From: Marinobacter subterrani | GTDB lineage: Bacteria; Pseudomonadota; Gammaproteobacteria; Pseudomonadales; Oleiphilaceae | Assembly (NCBI RefSeq): GCF_001045555.1 | Contig: NZ_LFBU01000001.1 | Location: 2,356,001 to 2,420,000 of the forward strand | Direction of reading: 5' to 3' | DNA length: 64,000 nt | Shown here: one piece after another, positions 1-15,000 of the stretch | How positions within the stretch are numbered: the first letter of the stretch is position 1 | Layout: each line of letters begins with the position of its first letter | Notes under the pieces: model-generated | What the model was told of the DNA's origin: nothing | Database searches by the model: none | What the model saw: the letters and a program-made list of their open reading frames with translations, nothing else | Made by a program: the position numbers and the translations under genes

Positions 1-3000
1 GTATTCCGGGCTACACTGGCGCCGTTGACTTCCAGGCCGGTGTCCTGACGGCTCTCGTTGTAGTTCGGGCTCTGCACATCGTGGCCCGGGCGATAGTGGG
101 AGACATAGGCGTCGGTCCAGGTCCAGCCATCGCGCATGCGCAGGCTGAACCGGGTATCCGGCTCGAATAGCTGAACATCCACGTCCCGAACCGCGGAACT
201 GCGATTGTTCATGTACAGGGTATTGGTGCTGGTGATAACCGACAGATCCGTGCCCACCCAGCCGGAATCAATCGCAAAACGGTCCGTGGTGGTGGCAACG
301 GTGGCCTGCTCGGCATGGAACTGTGCCATTTCAATGCTGCCGCTGCTGTCGATACCGAGGGACACGACATCGGCGAGATTGCCATCCGCGCCGGTAACCA
401 CGCCATCAAGCCGGGCTCCGGTATGCTCGATGTCCGTCGCGATGGTTCGGCCCTGCAGGCTGATCCGGGCCGGCACGGCAATCCTGTCACCGGAAATGGC
501 GTCACCGGCCAGAACAGCGACTGGTCCGCCAGCGGTCAGCCGAGCGAAGTTGACGTCGTTGCCCGCCGCCAGCGACTGCCCGCCCGCAGACTCGATAACA
601 TCTACAAGGATGGTGTCTACCGCCCGCAAACTGACATCCGCCCCGGAAGAAACCGCATCCAGCATGGAAATACTGGCACCGGCCTCCGCCAGAACGCCGC
701 CGCCCACATCCACGGAATCCGCCACGGTGATATTGCCACCGGCACTGGCGGCAAAGTCACCACCGGCAAGCACGTCTCCGGTAATATCCAGCGCGCCGGC
801 GGCCGTCAGGGAGACACCGGTACCGGCGTTCAGGCCATTGCCGAGGCTGATGCTGCCGCCAGCCGTGGCAATGATGTCCTGCCCCGCCTCGATGGTTCCG
901 GAAGTGGCAACCCCATCCCCTTCATAGCTGGCAATCACGATGTCTCCGGCAGCATCCAGGTTGACAGTGCCGGTTTCAGCCAACAGGCCGCCCAGCAGGA
1001 TATCGCCGTCAGAACCCTCCACACCCAGGGTAGAGAGATAGATGTTGCGGCCGGCTTCCAGCGACCCCGAACGGGAATCGAAATCGCCGCCGATGGCCAC
1101 GTTGATGTCCCGCGCCGCCCGGATGGTATAGCCTCGGCCGGCGTCAATCCGCTCGAGAAACAGCTCGCCGCGCAAGGCGCGGGTGATCACATCCCGACTT
1201 GCCTTCACCAGGTTACCGGAAATGTCGCCATTCGAGGATTCCAGGAAGGCATCACCACCAAGGTCCGGATCGTCGGTTTCCTTGCCCACCCGGATTTCGC
1301 GGAATGTGATGTCGCCATCGGCAATCAGTTCTACCAGACCATCGGCGCTCAAGTACCCCCCCGCCTCCGGGTCCTTCTGGCCATGGCTCTGATTGCCGGT
1401 GGTGTGGATGCGGATCTCGGCATCGGCGCTGTCGGCATTGGCAAACTCCACGGCAGCATCCGTCGCGTCCACCACGATATTGCCACTGAGGGATTCGAGC
1501 CGTCCGAGTTCCGCCGTCTGGCCGGCATCCACCACCAGGTCGTCCCCGGCGGACGCCTCGCCAACGCTGACATTGCCATCGGCCACCAGGTTGATGACGG
1601 TGCCCGCATTGGCGCTGCCAACCTCCAGGTTGCCGTCGCTCGCCAGATCCACGTAGGTGCCCGCTTCCACCGAGCCAAGGGAGCCGTTGCCACCGAAGCT
1701 GCCGACAATGTCGCCGTCGTTGGCCAGCACGCTGTCCAGCGTCACATCCGCCAGGCTGTCGAACCGGATAATGCCCTCCAGTGCGGCCAGGCCGCCACCG
1801 GTCACCGTATCGAGGAATGAGAGGTACAGGGCGCCGGTTTTGCTGAGCACTGTCGGCTCGGCCGAGGCAAGTTGCAGACTCTGGTCGGCACTGCCGATAT
1901 CCCCCACGGCAGTGAGCGTCAGCGGGCCACCGCTGGCAATGCGGTGTGCGTCGCCATCACCCTGAATGGTAGCGCCCTTCAGCGCCATGGCGCCGGTCGA
2001 TTCGGCCTGGCCGATGAGCAGGTCATTGGCTTCGACACCCAGCCAGACGTCGCCGCCAGCCTGCAGGTTCAGGGCCTCGCCATCGCCCGTCAGGACATTC
2101 AGGCTTTGGGTCGCGGAACCGATATTGCCATTCACGTTCAGGTTCACCGCCCCGCCCTGGATGATATTGATCCCGGTGTTGTCATAGGCGCCGACCAGAT
2201 CCCCCCCGGCGACCGACAGCCAGATGCTATCCCCGGCAAAGGCCCGGCCCAGGCTCAGGCTGCCCTGCTGGTACAGGTACAGGGCATTGGCCGCCCGGGC
2301 ACTCAGGTCACCGGTGATCGCGGTCTGGATGGGTGCCTCGGCGGTGCCGATGTTGCCGCCGGCCGACTCGAGGATCACATCGGTACCGCTGACCACGGTC
2401 TCGCCGGGCCGCGCGGTGGTGATGGAGCCGTCGGTCAGCACGCGAACGGCGCCACCGTCTACGTTGTACAGGTTGAAGTCGGTTTCGCCGCCGAGGAAGA
2501 TGTCGCTGTCTGCCGTGGCCGTTATGGTGCCACTGGCCTGAACATCCAGGTCCTCCCGCTGGGTCACCCGGATGATCCTGGCGTTGTCTTCGTCAAAGCT
2601 GACGTCATCAAACTCCGCCGATGACAGCGCCAGGAGTTCTTCGTCGCTGACCCCATCAAGGCCGCTGGTGACGTCAATCACAACATCATCCGCCAGAGTG
2701 CGGCCTATGTTACCGGCGGCCAGGGATACGTTCTGGCCAATAATGTTGGCCTCTTCGTTAACCAGCGATCCGCCCGCGTCTTTCTCGATCAGCGCTTTCG
2801 AAATGCTGTTGCGCAGCTGGCTTTCGGTCCATACGGCACCGGATGCCACCTGTTCACCAGTCGCCTCCGACAACTCGAACTGGAAGTTCTCGTCGTAGGC
2901 GCTGCCGCCAAACTCGGCATGCAGATCGTGGTAAGTCCGGGTCTGCTGCTGCTCGTAGGCGGCTATCTCGGCGTCATCCCAGCCGTTGCTGTCGGCCAGG

Positions 3001-6000
3001 AAAGCCCGCTCCGAATCGCTCAGGCTGTACTCGAAGTCCGCATCGTAGGCATCGGTAACGATGTTGCCTTCAGCATCCCGGCTCAGGCCGCGCAACTGCC
3101 AGTAGCGGTTGTACCGGGCCTCACCGGCAGTCACTAATGCCTGTTTCTGCTGCTCCAGCGAGGCTTCGGCACCCGCACCCAGCAGGTTCATATCGTTCCA
3201 GAGGTTGAGCAACTCATCCGCCCGGCGCTCGTCACGAACGTCGTTGGTGTTCACATCCACCAGATCGCCATCAGCGACCGCAACAGTCACATCACCGCCG
3301 CCCTGGATCTGCCAGACGTTCAGGTCACCACTGGTTTCCCGCACGCCCACGTCCTGCTGGGCGTTGATAATCACCCGGCCGTCCTGCGCCACACCGCTGT
3401 TGAGGCCCAGCATCGCGCCGGCCGCGCCAACCGAACCCTGGCGGGCGGTGAGTACGAGATCGTTACCCTGCACCAGCGCACTGGCATTCAAGGCGAGTAT
3501 GCCGTTCTGGGAGCTCAGGTTTACGCCACCATTGCCAGTGGTCACTGCGTCCACCCGCAGATCGCCCCGGATGCCGTCAATCGAGACATCACCGGCCACG
3601 GTGGATGCATCCAGGCCTCCATTACCAACGGCAACAGACAGCGGGCCCGGGCCACCGATGCCGCTTGTGGCCTCCAGCTCAAGCCGATCCGCGTCAATCA
3701 GTACATCGGAGTTGCTGGCCGTGATGCTGCCGTTGGAGGTATCCAGGCGGATTCGGCCCGCGGCATTGCGAAGGTCGCCCGAGAGCCGGAGGTCGGCATC
3801 GGTGCTCACATCCAGGTCGCCGGCATCGAAGCCGATGAAGTTGATGGCAATGTCTTTGTCCGCGTCGGCAACATTACGGGTGATCTCGAAGGCGCCCCGG
3901 GTCGAGCTTTGCTTCTGCCAGTAGCGCACTTCAAGGCACACAATGAAGTGAGCCTCACAGGTCGTCCAGGTCTGTGGCTCAGAGAATACCGGGTCATCAA
4001 TGCTGAAATCCTCAGTGCCCGGCGTTGCATTGAAGCCCACGTACTCGGCATTTTCCATGGGGTTGGCATCGCCAGAGGGCAACCAGCCGGTATCCGAGCT
4101 GATAGTACCGCTACCGCTGTCGATGAAGCCGATGGCAGTATCCGAATAGCGCGTCACGGTGCGGGTCTCAGAGAACTCCTGCCCTTCCAGCCAGACAAAA
4201 TCCAGCCCTTCGCTCGGAGAGTAGCTGGCCGACCGGGTGTTGCTCCGGGTTTCGTCCAGATAGGCGCTGCTGCGCTCAATCTCATCAGAGCGGCCACGGT
4301 AGACCTGCACATCATCACCAACGCGGGTGTAGATCGTGCTGTTGAGGACGGTAGTCTCGGATGCCGTGCCCCGGTTAAGCAGGTCGGTGTCATTGATGCG
4401 CAGCACGCCTTCAATGTCATCGCCCAGGCTGATGTCGGAGAGCTGCAGGGCCTTGCCGGTGGTGTTGTTGATCTTCACCCGGCCATAGCCGTCGAGGACG
4501 TTGATCTGGCCGTTGCCGGTACTCATGATCTCACCGGTCAGCTCCATGTAGCCGCCGGCTACGTCCACCTCGTCCAGCAGGATCCGGTCGGCCTTGGCAT
4601 CGTAGCGGTAGCCGATAATGCCATCGCTCGGGTCGGAATCCGTGATGCGCACAATTTGTTCGCCCACATTGTCCCTGTAGTTATCGCGCGCGTCGTCCAT
4701 CGCGGCTTTCGCGGCGTCATCAATGGTCACTTGCCAGTCGGCGATGCCTGACTGCACGGTGCCATTGATGTTCAGATAGCGGGCACTGGCCACCAGGTTG
4801 TTGCCGGCAATGTAGTTGCCCGGGTCGTAGCCTTCGGCATTGAAGTCGGCACCCCGTGGGTCGTTGCCGACGTGGCGGAAGGCGTCGATATAGCTGAGCA
4901 GGATATCCGCACCGGCACCAATATCGAGGGAGTTGCCGCGGATATCCGCCTGGATGTACAGACTGCCCTTGGTACTTTCCAGATCGACACTGCCGCCCAG
5001 GTTGAGGATATCGCCCTGCACAAAAATGTCTGTTGGCAAAAGTCCAGCGAACGGAGAGTTTACGGAATCGGAACGATCACTGAGATCCGGCAGCGTTACG
5101 TCGGACGGGTTAAAGGTATTGGCGACCGTAATCGATGGTGCCGGCGAGTTGGCACCACTGACGACGCTGCTGAATCCGGCACTGCCATGATCGCCGCTGT
5201 TCAGCGCCCCGATGTCAGAGGCACTGGACACCAGTGAACCGTTGAGGGTGATATCACCCACCGCATCGTTGGGAATTTCCAGCCCTTCCAGGCGGAGGAA
5301 CGCAGGCGTCGGGTTATCGATGGTGATACTGGCATCGCCGGGGGCATCCAGTACGCCACTGCCGACCAGGGCATCGCCGGTGACGCTGATGTTGCCGCCA
5401 CGGGCAATCACCGGGTCCACTTCCACGATCTTGATGGGCAGATCCCGGGGTGCGAACAGTTTACCGTCCTTGACGATATCCTCCCGCGCGTAGCCTAGCT
5501 CATCCACGAAGAATCCGATCAGCGCTTCTTTCAGCAGATTGATTTCCGCCTGGAAGGCTCGTTTCTCGGTTTCCGAGGCCGCGTACTCCGCCTGCATCGC
5601 ATACAGTTCGTCAATCCGCTCGGTAATGGTCTGGTTGTAGCTGCCGTCGACAACGCGGTAGGAAATGCCGTCGGTTTTCTGCACTTCCTCGATCACTACC
5701 TGGTCGGTGTCGGGGTCAAAACGATAACCGAGTTCCAGAATTTCCTTGTTGTGCACGCCGGCTTTGAGGGCGCCGTTTACGGTGACGACCTCGTTGGAGG
5801 TACGGTGGGTATCGCCGGAGATGGTCTTCAGTGACACCTCCTCGGCACCCACCAGGTCGGCCAGGCCATTCACTATGCCTTCAACAGCCTGCTTTGCCAG
5901 ATCCGTTGCCGTGCCACGGGCGGTGAGGTCCTGATTGCCCGGGCGGGCATTGATGAAAATGTCGCGAACGCCATGCACTTCACTGCCAGAGGCAATGGTC

Positions 6001-9000
6001 ACCTTGCTGTCGTTGTCCAGGGTGGTATTGACCACCGCCGGGCCGCTCATGGCGAAGGCCGTGTTGTTCCACAAGTCCATCCGCCCAGTGAGCTGGTAAC
6101 GGCCATCGTCGCCCGCCGCACTCATACCGGCATTCAAGGTGACATCGCCATAGCCTTTGAGGAAGCTGCCGGCCGCCAGGTTAACGGTGTTATCCGCCGT
6201 CATGGTCAGGTCGGTGGTGCCATCCGCGGCACCGGCAAGGCCATAGGTCTTGACGTTACCCGCCACTTCAGCGACCGCATCGGTGCGCGCACCGATCGAC
6301 AGATCACCCACCGACGTGATGCGGGCACCCTCGCCCACCGACACATCAGTGTTCGATGTCAGGGTCATAAAAGCATCACCGCGGGCGATCGGCAGGCCAC
6401 CGCCGGCATCAATGCGCAGGCGGTCCTCCAGATCGAACTTCGCCTCGGCATTGATCAGCAGGAAGCCGGGGTCGCGCCAGTCGCCGGTCGCCTCAAGGGC
6501 CGCGTTCTGGCCGATGTCCACCAGGCTATCCAGGGTGACGTCCGTGGTAATACTGGCTGCGGCCGCGTTGGCAATGCCACCGGCGCCGGAGGTGAGGCTG
6601 TATTCCCGGCCTTTTTTGGTCGCTTCCGCCAGACTGCGAATTTCAACATTCCGGGCGTCCACTTTGGCGCCGTCAGCCACGTTGACTTTGGCCTCTGCGT
6701 CCACGTCATGGCGGGTAAAGCCCCCGCTGGCACCGAGCGCCGAGGCCTGAACCGTATTCAGGTTGGCATTGAAGTCGCTCACATGGGTAGCGCTCAGGTT
6801 CAGATCGGCCAGCGTGGCGGTTCCGCCGTTGGCCAGGTTGGTCGTCGTGGTGCTGGTGTCTTTGGTGACGGCAGTGGTAGAGGCACCGGCAATGATGCCG
6901 CCGCTGCCCGCTTCGGCGTCCACCCGGTTTCTGGTTTTGCTGTCTGCCATCACCGTCAGTGAATCCCGACGGGTGTCGGTCATGGTGGCGCTGAAGGTGG
7001 CAGTTGTGGTGCCCTCGGCGGTTGCCGTGCCGGTGTTGCGGCCGTCAGAGGCTGCGCCCACGGCAAATCCATCCGCCCTGGCATACTGGGCACTGGTGTT
7101 ATCCGCCGATACCCGAACGTCACCGGCCAGATCCAGGGAACCCGCGGCCAGCGCGGTTGCATCAGAGGCGCCTTTGGCGGTTGCCGACGTGGCGCTGATG
7201 CCAATCACCAGGCCGCCGGAGGAACCCTCGGCTTGGGCATCGGCACTGTTATCGTTGCCAGAGGCTTTCGAAACGGTGGCGTCAACATTCAGGCCGCCGC
7301 TGCCGGAAACCGAGCTGCCTTCATCCAGCGTCGCTGTTACCGTGGTATCCGTCCGGGCGTCCGCGATGGAGGCACCAATGGACAGGCCGCCGGATACAGT
7401 CCAGCCCTGGGCAAAGGCCGTTGCGTCCGGCGTGGCTTCGGCGAGAACATCCAGGCCGCCATAGTTCACCTTGAGGGCGCTATTGTAGACACCGGCATCA
7501 ATTGTCGAGGTGTCCAACGCGGTCGCTACCGAGCCGCCGCCGGCCGCACCAAGACCGCCGGCCGCGGCAATGGTGTGTACATCCACCGCGCCGGAACCGT
7601 CGGCTTCGATGCGAGTGGAGAAACTGTCGTTGAACGTGGCCCCTTCAATGCGCGCATCCACGCCACTGTCTTTAGCGGCCGTGGCGACGACCACGCCAAC
7701 GGCGCCGGCGCCAAAGGCGGCACCAATCGCATCGGCCTCGATGGAGGTGGCGTCTTCAGCCTCCACAGAGGTGTATTGCAGGCTGGGGCTGTTCGGGCCG
7801 CTGGTCAACGAACCACTCAGGCCCGCGTTCACGGCATTATCGATGCGACTGTCTACCACCGCCGCACCGAGCCCCACGATACCGGCACCGCCGGCCACGG
7901 CATCCGCCTCAATGGCGTCGCCACCGTCGCCGTTCAGGGCATAGGCGCCAATATCAAGATCACCGGTCAGGGTCAGGCTGGAGCTGCCAGCCACCTGGGC
8001 GGTGACGGTGTTGTAGACCCGGTCGATAATTACCGAGCCTCCCGCACCCAGGGTCCCGCCGATACCCACTGCCCCGGCGGTGCTCTTGAGGCGGGTTTTG
8101 TCCGTGGCTTTTACCGTTACGTCGGCAGCGGTGACACCGGAATCCGCTATCCTGGCCGTCGTCGTATCGGCGAGGCTGGCGTCCGTGGCCGCCCGCAGGT
8201 CGTAGGTGCCCGCCGAGTTGATGGCGGAGACCTGGTCGCCGTCAAGTTCATCGGCGGCATCACCGGTGCGGTCCGCGTTGGCCAGCGAATCCAGTTCGCT
8301 CAGGGTACCGGAACCGCCCTTGTCGAGTTCCTCGTTGGCATCGCCGCGCTCACCGCTGCCAATGAAGGTCACCGACAGGGCACCGGAAATGCCGAGGGTG
8401 CCACCGCCGCCGGCGGCCACACTGGTGGCGTCAATCTTCGAGTCGCTCAGGGCGTCGACGGTGACATTCCCCGTTGTGCGCAGGGTCGAATTCTCCACTG
8501 TGGCACCGACACTGGAATGCAGCACAGACACATGGCCGCCGGCACCCAGCCCCATGCCTGCCGGGGATGCGCCAATGCCGATTGCGCCGGCGAAACTGCT
8601 GAGATCCGCCGAATCCGCCGCCGTCACTTCAATATTACCCGTGGTATTCTCGTTACCAAGGTCAACACCGCTGGCCCGGGCAATGGTCCGGTTTTCGGCC
8701 ACGTTTGCCGTCACCGAACCGGCCACCCCGGCGGCACCGGCGCCCGCCGCACCAACCGCCCAGGTGTCGATTTCGCTGCCGGTACGGGCATTGATCCGGG
8801 TGTCTCCGGTGACCGATAGAATGCTGTCGGAATCACCGGCACTGCCGTCCCGCTTGTCACGATCCACCGTGGCTTCTGTGGTCAGAGAGCTGATGGCCAG
8901 GTTCATGGCACCGGCCGCTGCAGATCCGCCTGCCACCCCGATAGAACCAGAGGCCAGCAGCAGTTGGTTGTCCGTTGCAGCGTCAACAATCAGGCCGCCC

Positions 9001-12000
9001 GCGGTGACATCGGTGCCGTTATCCAGGTAGGCCAGAGTGGTGGCATCGTGCAGGGCAAAGGTACCACTACCGGCAGCCACCCCACCCGCGCCGCCGGCCG
9101 CACCGGCGGACATCACGGTGGTACCAAGGCCAGTGTAGGCATCCACCGTTACATTGCCTTTGGCCCGGGCATCCACGCCACTCAGGAAGGCCTCAGTCTG
9201 GCGGTTAACCACATCCACCACCAGCACCCCGGCACCGGCACCACCAGCACCGCCGGCAAGGCTGATGCCCATGTTCGAGGTGTAGGCGTGGCTGGAGCCA
9301 TTCACATCCAATTGCTGGGCGGCATTGGCGCCGTCCGCTGTATTGATGGCCGCGCCGGTGATTCCGGCGCGGGTGGCACCGCCGACAATATTGGTGGTAC
9401 CCGTGAGGGCACCGGCGGCCGTGCCCGCACTGAAGCCAGCCGTAACGGCAAAGGTCGAAACGCTTTGCAATGACTGGGCATTGACCGCAACACCCCGTAC
9501 CGATTTACGGTCGCTCTGCAGATCCGTAGCGGTGATATCAACGAGATCTTCCAGGCGGGTGAGCTCTGGCGTGCTGATGAGATCTCCGGTCGCCACATCC
9601 AGAACACTGCCGCTGTCTCTGGCCAGGGCACTGACCTGCGTACCGCTGCCGCTGATCAGGGCCTCGGTGCTGGCCAGCATGTGGTTCACCACCAGGGAGG
9701 CGCCGCCACCGAAGGAGCCGGAGCTGACGCCGGCGGCACCGGCAAACACTTCCAGAACGTCGTTATTGGCGGCCAGCACACCAACGTTGTTCTGTGCCGT
9801 AACATCGGCATCGTCCCGAATCTCTGAACGGGTGCTGGTATTCAGAAGGTTGACGGACACCGAACCGGAAACGGCATCACCGCCACCGGCAGACAAACCG
9901 GCGGAGACAGTGCCAATACGGGCCTGGGAATCGGCATCCAGAAGCACATCGGCTACATTGAACTGGCCACCGGACAGCTCGGCCACCACGTCGTTACCGA
10001 TGCGATTAACGGCAACCGAGGCACCCACAGCCGTGCCCCCGACCTGAACCGCACCCGCCAGGCTGTCGATGGTGCTGTTGTCGGCCGCGGTAATCTCGAC
10101 ATCCGCCGCGGTGTTGTCCAGGTTCACATCCGTGGCTTTGGCGCTGAGGGTGTTCTCGGTAAAGCTGTTGGCGCTGGACACACCCGCAGAGACCAGGCCC
10201 GCCGCTCCGGCGGAGGCCGCCAGCGTCTTGATTTCAGAATAGCTGGTGGTATTGACCGTCAGGCTGTCGGTGCCGATCAGCTCCGTGCCTTCAATTCCGG
10301 CTGTGTAGCCGCCAGTGATGGTATTGACGGAGGCGGCCAGCCCGCCGCCCACGGAACCGCTGCCACTGATAACGCCAGCCAGGGACCAGATACTGGCCCG
10401 ATTGGCCGCGGTGCCAGTGCCCACGGTAGCCGACACATTGCCGGCTGTGATGCTGCCGGCGTTGATCAGGGCGTCGGTCTGCAGCGTCATCAGGTTGATA
10501 CTGGAAGACCCGGCCAGGGCAACGCCCTGGGTACCGTCGCTGACGGCGCCGGCAACGGCAATGGAGGCAATATCCGCATCCTGGGTGGCCTTGACGGTCA
10601 CCCTGCCCTTGTCAGCGGCAGCGCCGCCGTCGGTCACTGTCGCCAGCCCGCCGAGTTCGGCAGACACGGTACCACCAATGTCGTTATAGCTTGCCGCAGC
10701 GCCGATGGCCGCCTGGCCACCCACGGTGGCGGAAAGACTGCCTGCCAGGGAGAAGAAATTGCCGTCCGCCCCGGCGGTGACGGAAACATTATCGGCATTG
10801 AGGCTGGAGTTGCCCAGAACCCGCGCCGCCACATCGGTACTGCTCAGGGTAATGGCGCCGGACCCGAGAGCCGAGAACCCGTTGCCACCCGAAACGCTGG
10901 CGCCGGCCGCAATACCGATCGCCTTGCGGGAGTTCAGGGCAGAAACGTCCAGGTCGCCATCGGTGGCGGTCACGGACGAATCACGAATCTCCGCCACATA
11001 GCTGCCCTGGAGGTCGGTAAAGCCAACGGCCGCTCCGGCCGCCGCGTTGCCAGCACTGATCGCGAGCGACCCGGCGAAACCCACGACCGTCTCGCCAGAA
11101 GCAAATTCCTCATTATCGAGTGTCAGCCCGGTCTGGCTGGAATCCACATCCGAAAGCGCGTTGGCGTCGAAATCGCCCTGTGCGCCGGCAGTGTTATCCC
11201 GGAACAGATTATCCGGGTCGGCGGTGTCGGCGGTGCTGCGAGCCGTCACGGTCACGTCACCGGCCGCTTCCACCGTCGAGGCCGTCACCAGGTTTCCATA
11301 ATCCACCACTTCCGGCGTTGCCGCGTCGCCGTCGTCATCTTTGGTGCCGTACTGGCCGGTAATGCCGGCCTGCAGGTCGCTGTCCACTGTCATGATGTAG
11401 ACCGAACCGGCGCCGGCAAAGGAACTGCCGGTGGCCGCGCTGCCACCGAAGGCGCCCGCCAGGATTCGGGCCGCGCCCAGGGCACTGACATCCACAGTGT
11501 CGAAGCCGGTCAGGCTGCTGCCCCGGATGAAGGAGCTGACATCGTTATCAATCCGGGCGTACGTGGCGGCAAGGCCAACGCTGCCGCCGGAACCGCCCCC
11601 CAGGCCCAGGGCCAGGGAGCCGCCGCCCGTAAGAATGCGGGAACGGTCGTAGCCGGTCACATTGGCGGTGCTGCCGGCGCCAGAGCCAACCAGCTCACTG
11701 TCCTCAATCTCGGCCTCGTAATCGGAGTCGATGGCCGCCACCGAGACGGAACCGGCTCCGGCCGCGCCGGCGCCACTGGAGGAGCTGGCTGCCAGGGCGA
11801 CGCCGATGGAGAGGATATCGCCAGAACCCGCCGCGAGAACATCAAGCAGATCCACCCTGCCATCCACGTTGTACAGGCCGGCACGAACGCTGTTGCTGAT
11901 ATCATTCACAGCCACCGCGGCGGCAATGGCTGCCGCACTGCCACTGCCTCCGCCGGCTATGGAAATGGCCGCGGCACCGGAGGCGCTGATCTGATCGACA

Positions 12001-15000
12001 TCGCCGATAGCGCGAACGTTCACGCTGGTGGCAGGGTCACCGGTCCCCTGAAGAAGACTGGTGTCGCGCACTTCCGCAACGGTATCCATTTCCGCCAGGT
12101 TCAGTGTGATGGAACCGGCTCCGGTCAGGCTGCTTCCGGGCTGTTTGCCGGCCGCTCCGAAGGCGCTGCCGGCCTCGCTCAGGGCTGCCAGGAAGCTGCC
12201 GTTCTGAGCTTTGGTCTGGGTAGGTGTTGGAGACGGCGCCGTGGGCGGCGGAGTTGCGCCGCCCGGGGAATTGACAGCAACCGCACCCGCAGCGCCAATC
12301 ACGCCGACCGTGCCCTGGCTCACTGCATCCACCGTCAGATCGGCCGTCCTGATTCCGGCGGCCTCACCCGATGCCACAGCCGTATCCGCCGGAGGCGTTT
12401 CCGGGGACTCGCCCTCTTCCAGGGCCCGATCCTCGCTGTTATCGCCCACATAGGCACGGGTATCGCTTTTCACATCGTTATAGGCGAAGACCACGCCAAT
12501 GGCGGTTTTTGATCCACCGTCGCCACCCGGTGGCGCAAGTGCCACGGCACCGCCAACGGTCCACAGGTTCATGGAATAGTCCGCGCCGAGATTGACGGCG
12601 TCGGCCACAACCCGTGCGCCGCTGTGAATACTGGCGTGGGTGGTGGTATCGGTGTTGGCGTAACTGAGGATGCCATTGCCCGCAACGCTGGAACCCTGGC
12701 CGGCAGAGGGCGCCACCACGTACATCAACTCACGGGTTGAGGCATCCACGTTCAGGGCGTGGGTCTGAACCACGGCACCGTCACCAATGCCGGCAATAGT
12801 GCTGCTATCGAATTCGGTCCAGCCAATGGCACCGCCACCGGCGTTGTCCGAGGGCGCGGCCCGGGAAGTCAGGTAGGTCAGCAGTGACAGGTTGCCGGTA
12901 ACGCTGGCTGTTTCCATGGCGGTGCGGGCATCCACGTCCACGCCGCCGGACCACTGCCAGGTGAGATCGGTATTGATATCAAAGCTGTCTTCGCCTTCAG
13001 GGGGCTCGAAGGTAATGGCAAAGTCGCTGTCCCAGGTGTCATCGGCACCGGTAGAGACCAACGTGGCGCCCTCGCCCACCCAGGCACGGGTGTCGTGGCT
13101 GACAAACGTGCCGTTGAAACTGCCGTACACGGCGGTGGTGGTTTCCGAACTGCCGCCGGCACTCTGGGCAAACGCATTGGAATAGCTGGTCAGCAGGTAG
13201 TCCGGCAGGCCGAAGGTTTCATAGGCCTGCCCGTCCGGCGCCAGGTACAGGCCAACGATATTGTTGACCGTGGCCAGGAAATCGTCGGGGCCATCCCATT
13301 CGGCCGGGTTGAACTCTGCAATAAGCTCGTCGTAGTCATAGTCCAGCGGCAGCTCGCTGCGGGCTCCCACACCGATGTTCCTGGCGGTAATGGAAACACC
13401 ATCGCCAATAATGGCCTGGCTGGAGTGCAGGTAATCAGCATAGGCAATGGCAACGCTGCCAGAGACTTTGGCGCCGTCCTTTTCCGAAACCGAGTTCACC
13501 CGGCTGTCGGCAATGCTACGAACCCCCTGGTCCACCACCCGGGACCGTACCGAGACGTTGCCATTGGCAAGATCAACGGTGGCACCACCACCAATGATCG
13601 CCTTGGCATACTGTTCACTGAACGTAAGACTGGCGCCGGCGGCCAGACGAACACCGGCCGGTTTGCCGGTTGCGCTCAACTGGCCCTGAATAAAGCTGTT
13701 GATGGCGGAGGAGCGCTGACGGCGGCTGCCTACCAGGTAATCGAAAACGTTGTTGCCATTCTGGACGACGGCCTTGGTCACCCGGGTATCGCTCATGTTC
13801 TCCGCCACAACGTCCAGCGCGGAAGACGCGGCATCGGATGACAGGTCAGCGTTGAACGACGCCAGAGCAGAGGTGTTGAAGTCGGAGATGGCCAGGGTAA
13901 GGGCACCCTGGGAGGTCGCGGGCGCCTTCGGATCCACGAAGGCGAGGCTGGCGGCTTCCGTGGTCAGGCTGTCCATATTGCTGGCGCGGACTTCCACCGA
14001 ATCCGCCGTCAAAACAACGTCTTTTCCAACAACGGCTTCGGTGTTCACACGGGCGCGCCCGATTCCCAGGGCGAAAGCCGCAGCCGTATTACCGGTATTA
14101 CCAGTCTTGGCCCGGGACACCTCGGCCTCCGCAGATACTTCCAGCTTGTTCCTGCTTTCAGCAACCACGGAGAGACCCGTTGCGGTGACCTGGGCATCGT
14201 CTGAAATCCGTGCAGCTGTGGTACCGGATACCTGCCCGTAAATCACGCCAAAACCGGTCGCAGGCAGAGACCCATTTGCCAGACCGCCGGTGGCACCTCG
14301 CACCATACGCTCAGCGTTGGCTTTCACGGTGACATTGCTGGCAGCATCCAGCTCGGCACCCGCGCCAACGGTAACCGTTGCATCGGCAATGGCCAGCCCG
14401 GCAGTGATCGGAAAGCCCAGGGCCAGCAGTGAGGTCAGATCCGTCGGGTCATCGAAGCTCTCAATGGCATTGTCCTGAATCTCCGAGGACTCCAGGCTGG
14501 CCATCTGTTCCATCACCGTCAGGGGGCCTGTTGGGTCCGCTGGGTCCAGGCCGGCCAGCCACGCGAAATCCACCTCGGCAATGGCCTCGGCGGAAATGTC
14601 GATGTTGCCGCCCTTGATGGCGCCGTTCACCGTGACATTAGCCTCAGCATCCGACCAACCGGCTATCTGGACATCCGAGGCACGGGCTTTTAGTGTGACA
14701 TCGCCGTCTGCTCCGGCAGCACCGGTATAGCCCGCCCTCTCAACGTAGCGGGCATCAATGAGTGCGCCGTTCTCGACATTGATAGCGACATCGGCCGTTT
14801 GCGCCAAACGCACGCTATTGGTCACATTACCAACGCTGGTGAAGTAGTCACCAGGGCTGGTGGACTGGCAGATATTACAGGTGAAGTTGTCGCCGGAGGT
14901 GAGCGTGATATCGCCCGCGTTGTAGCCATCCGTGGCGAAGGTGAGAATGCTGGCGCCATCCTTGACGGTGATATTCGGCGCCTGCAGGGTCACACTGCCG

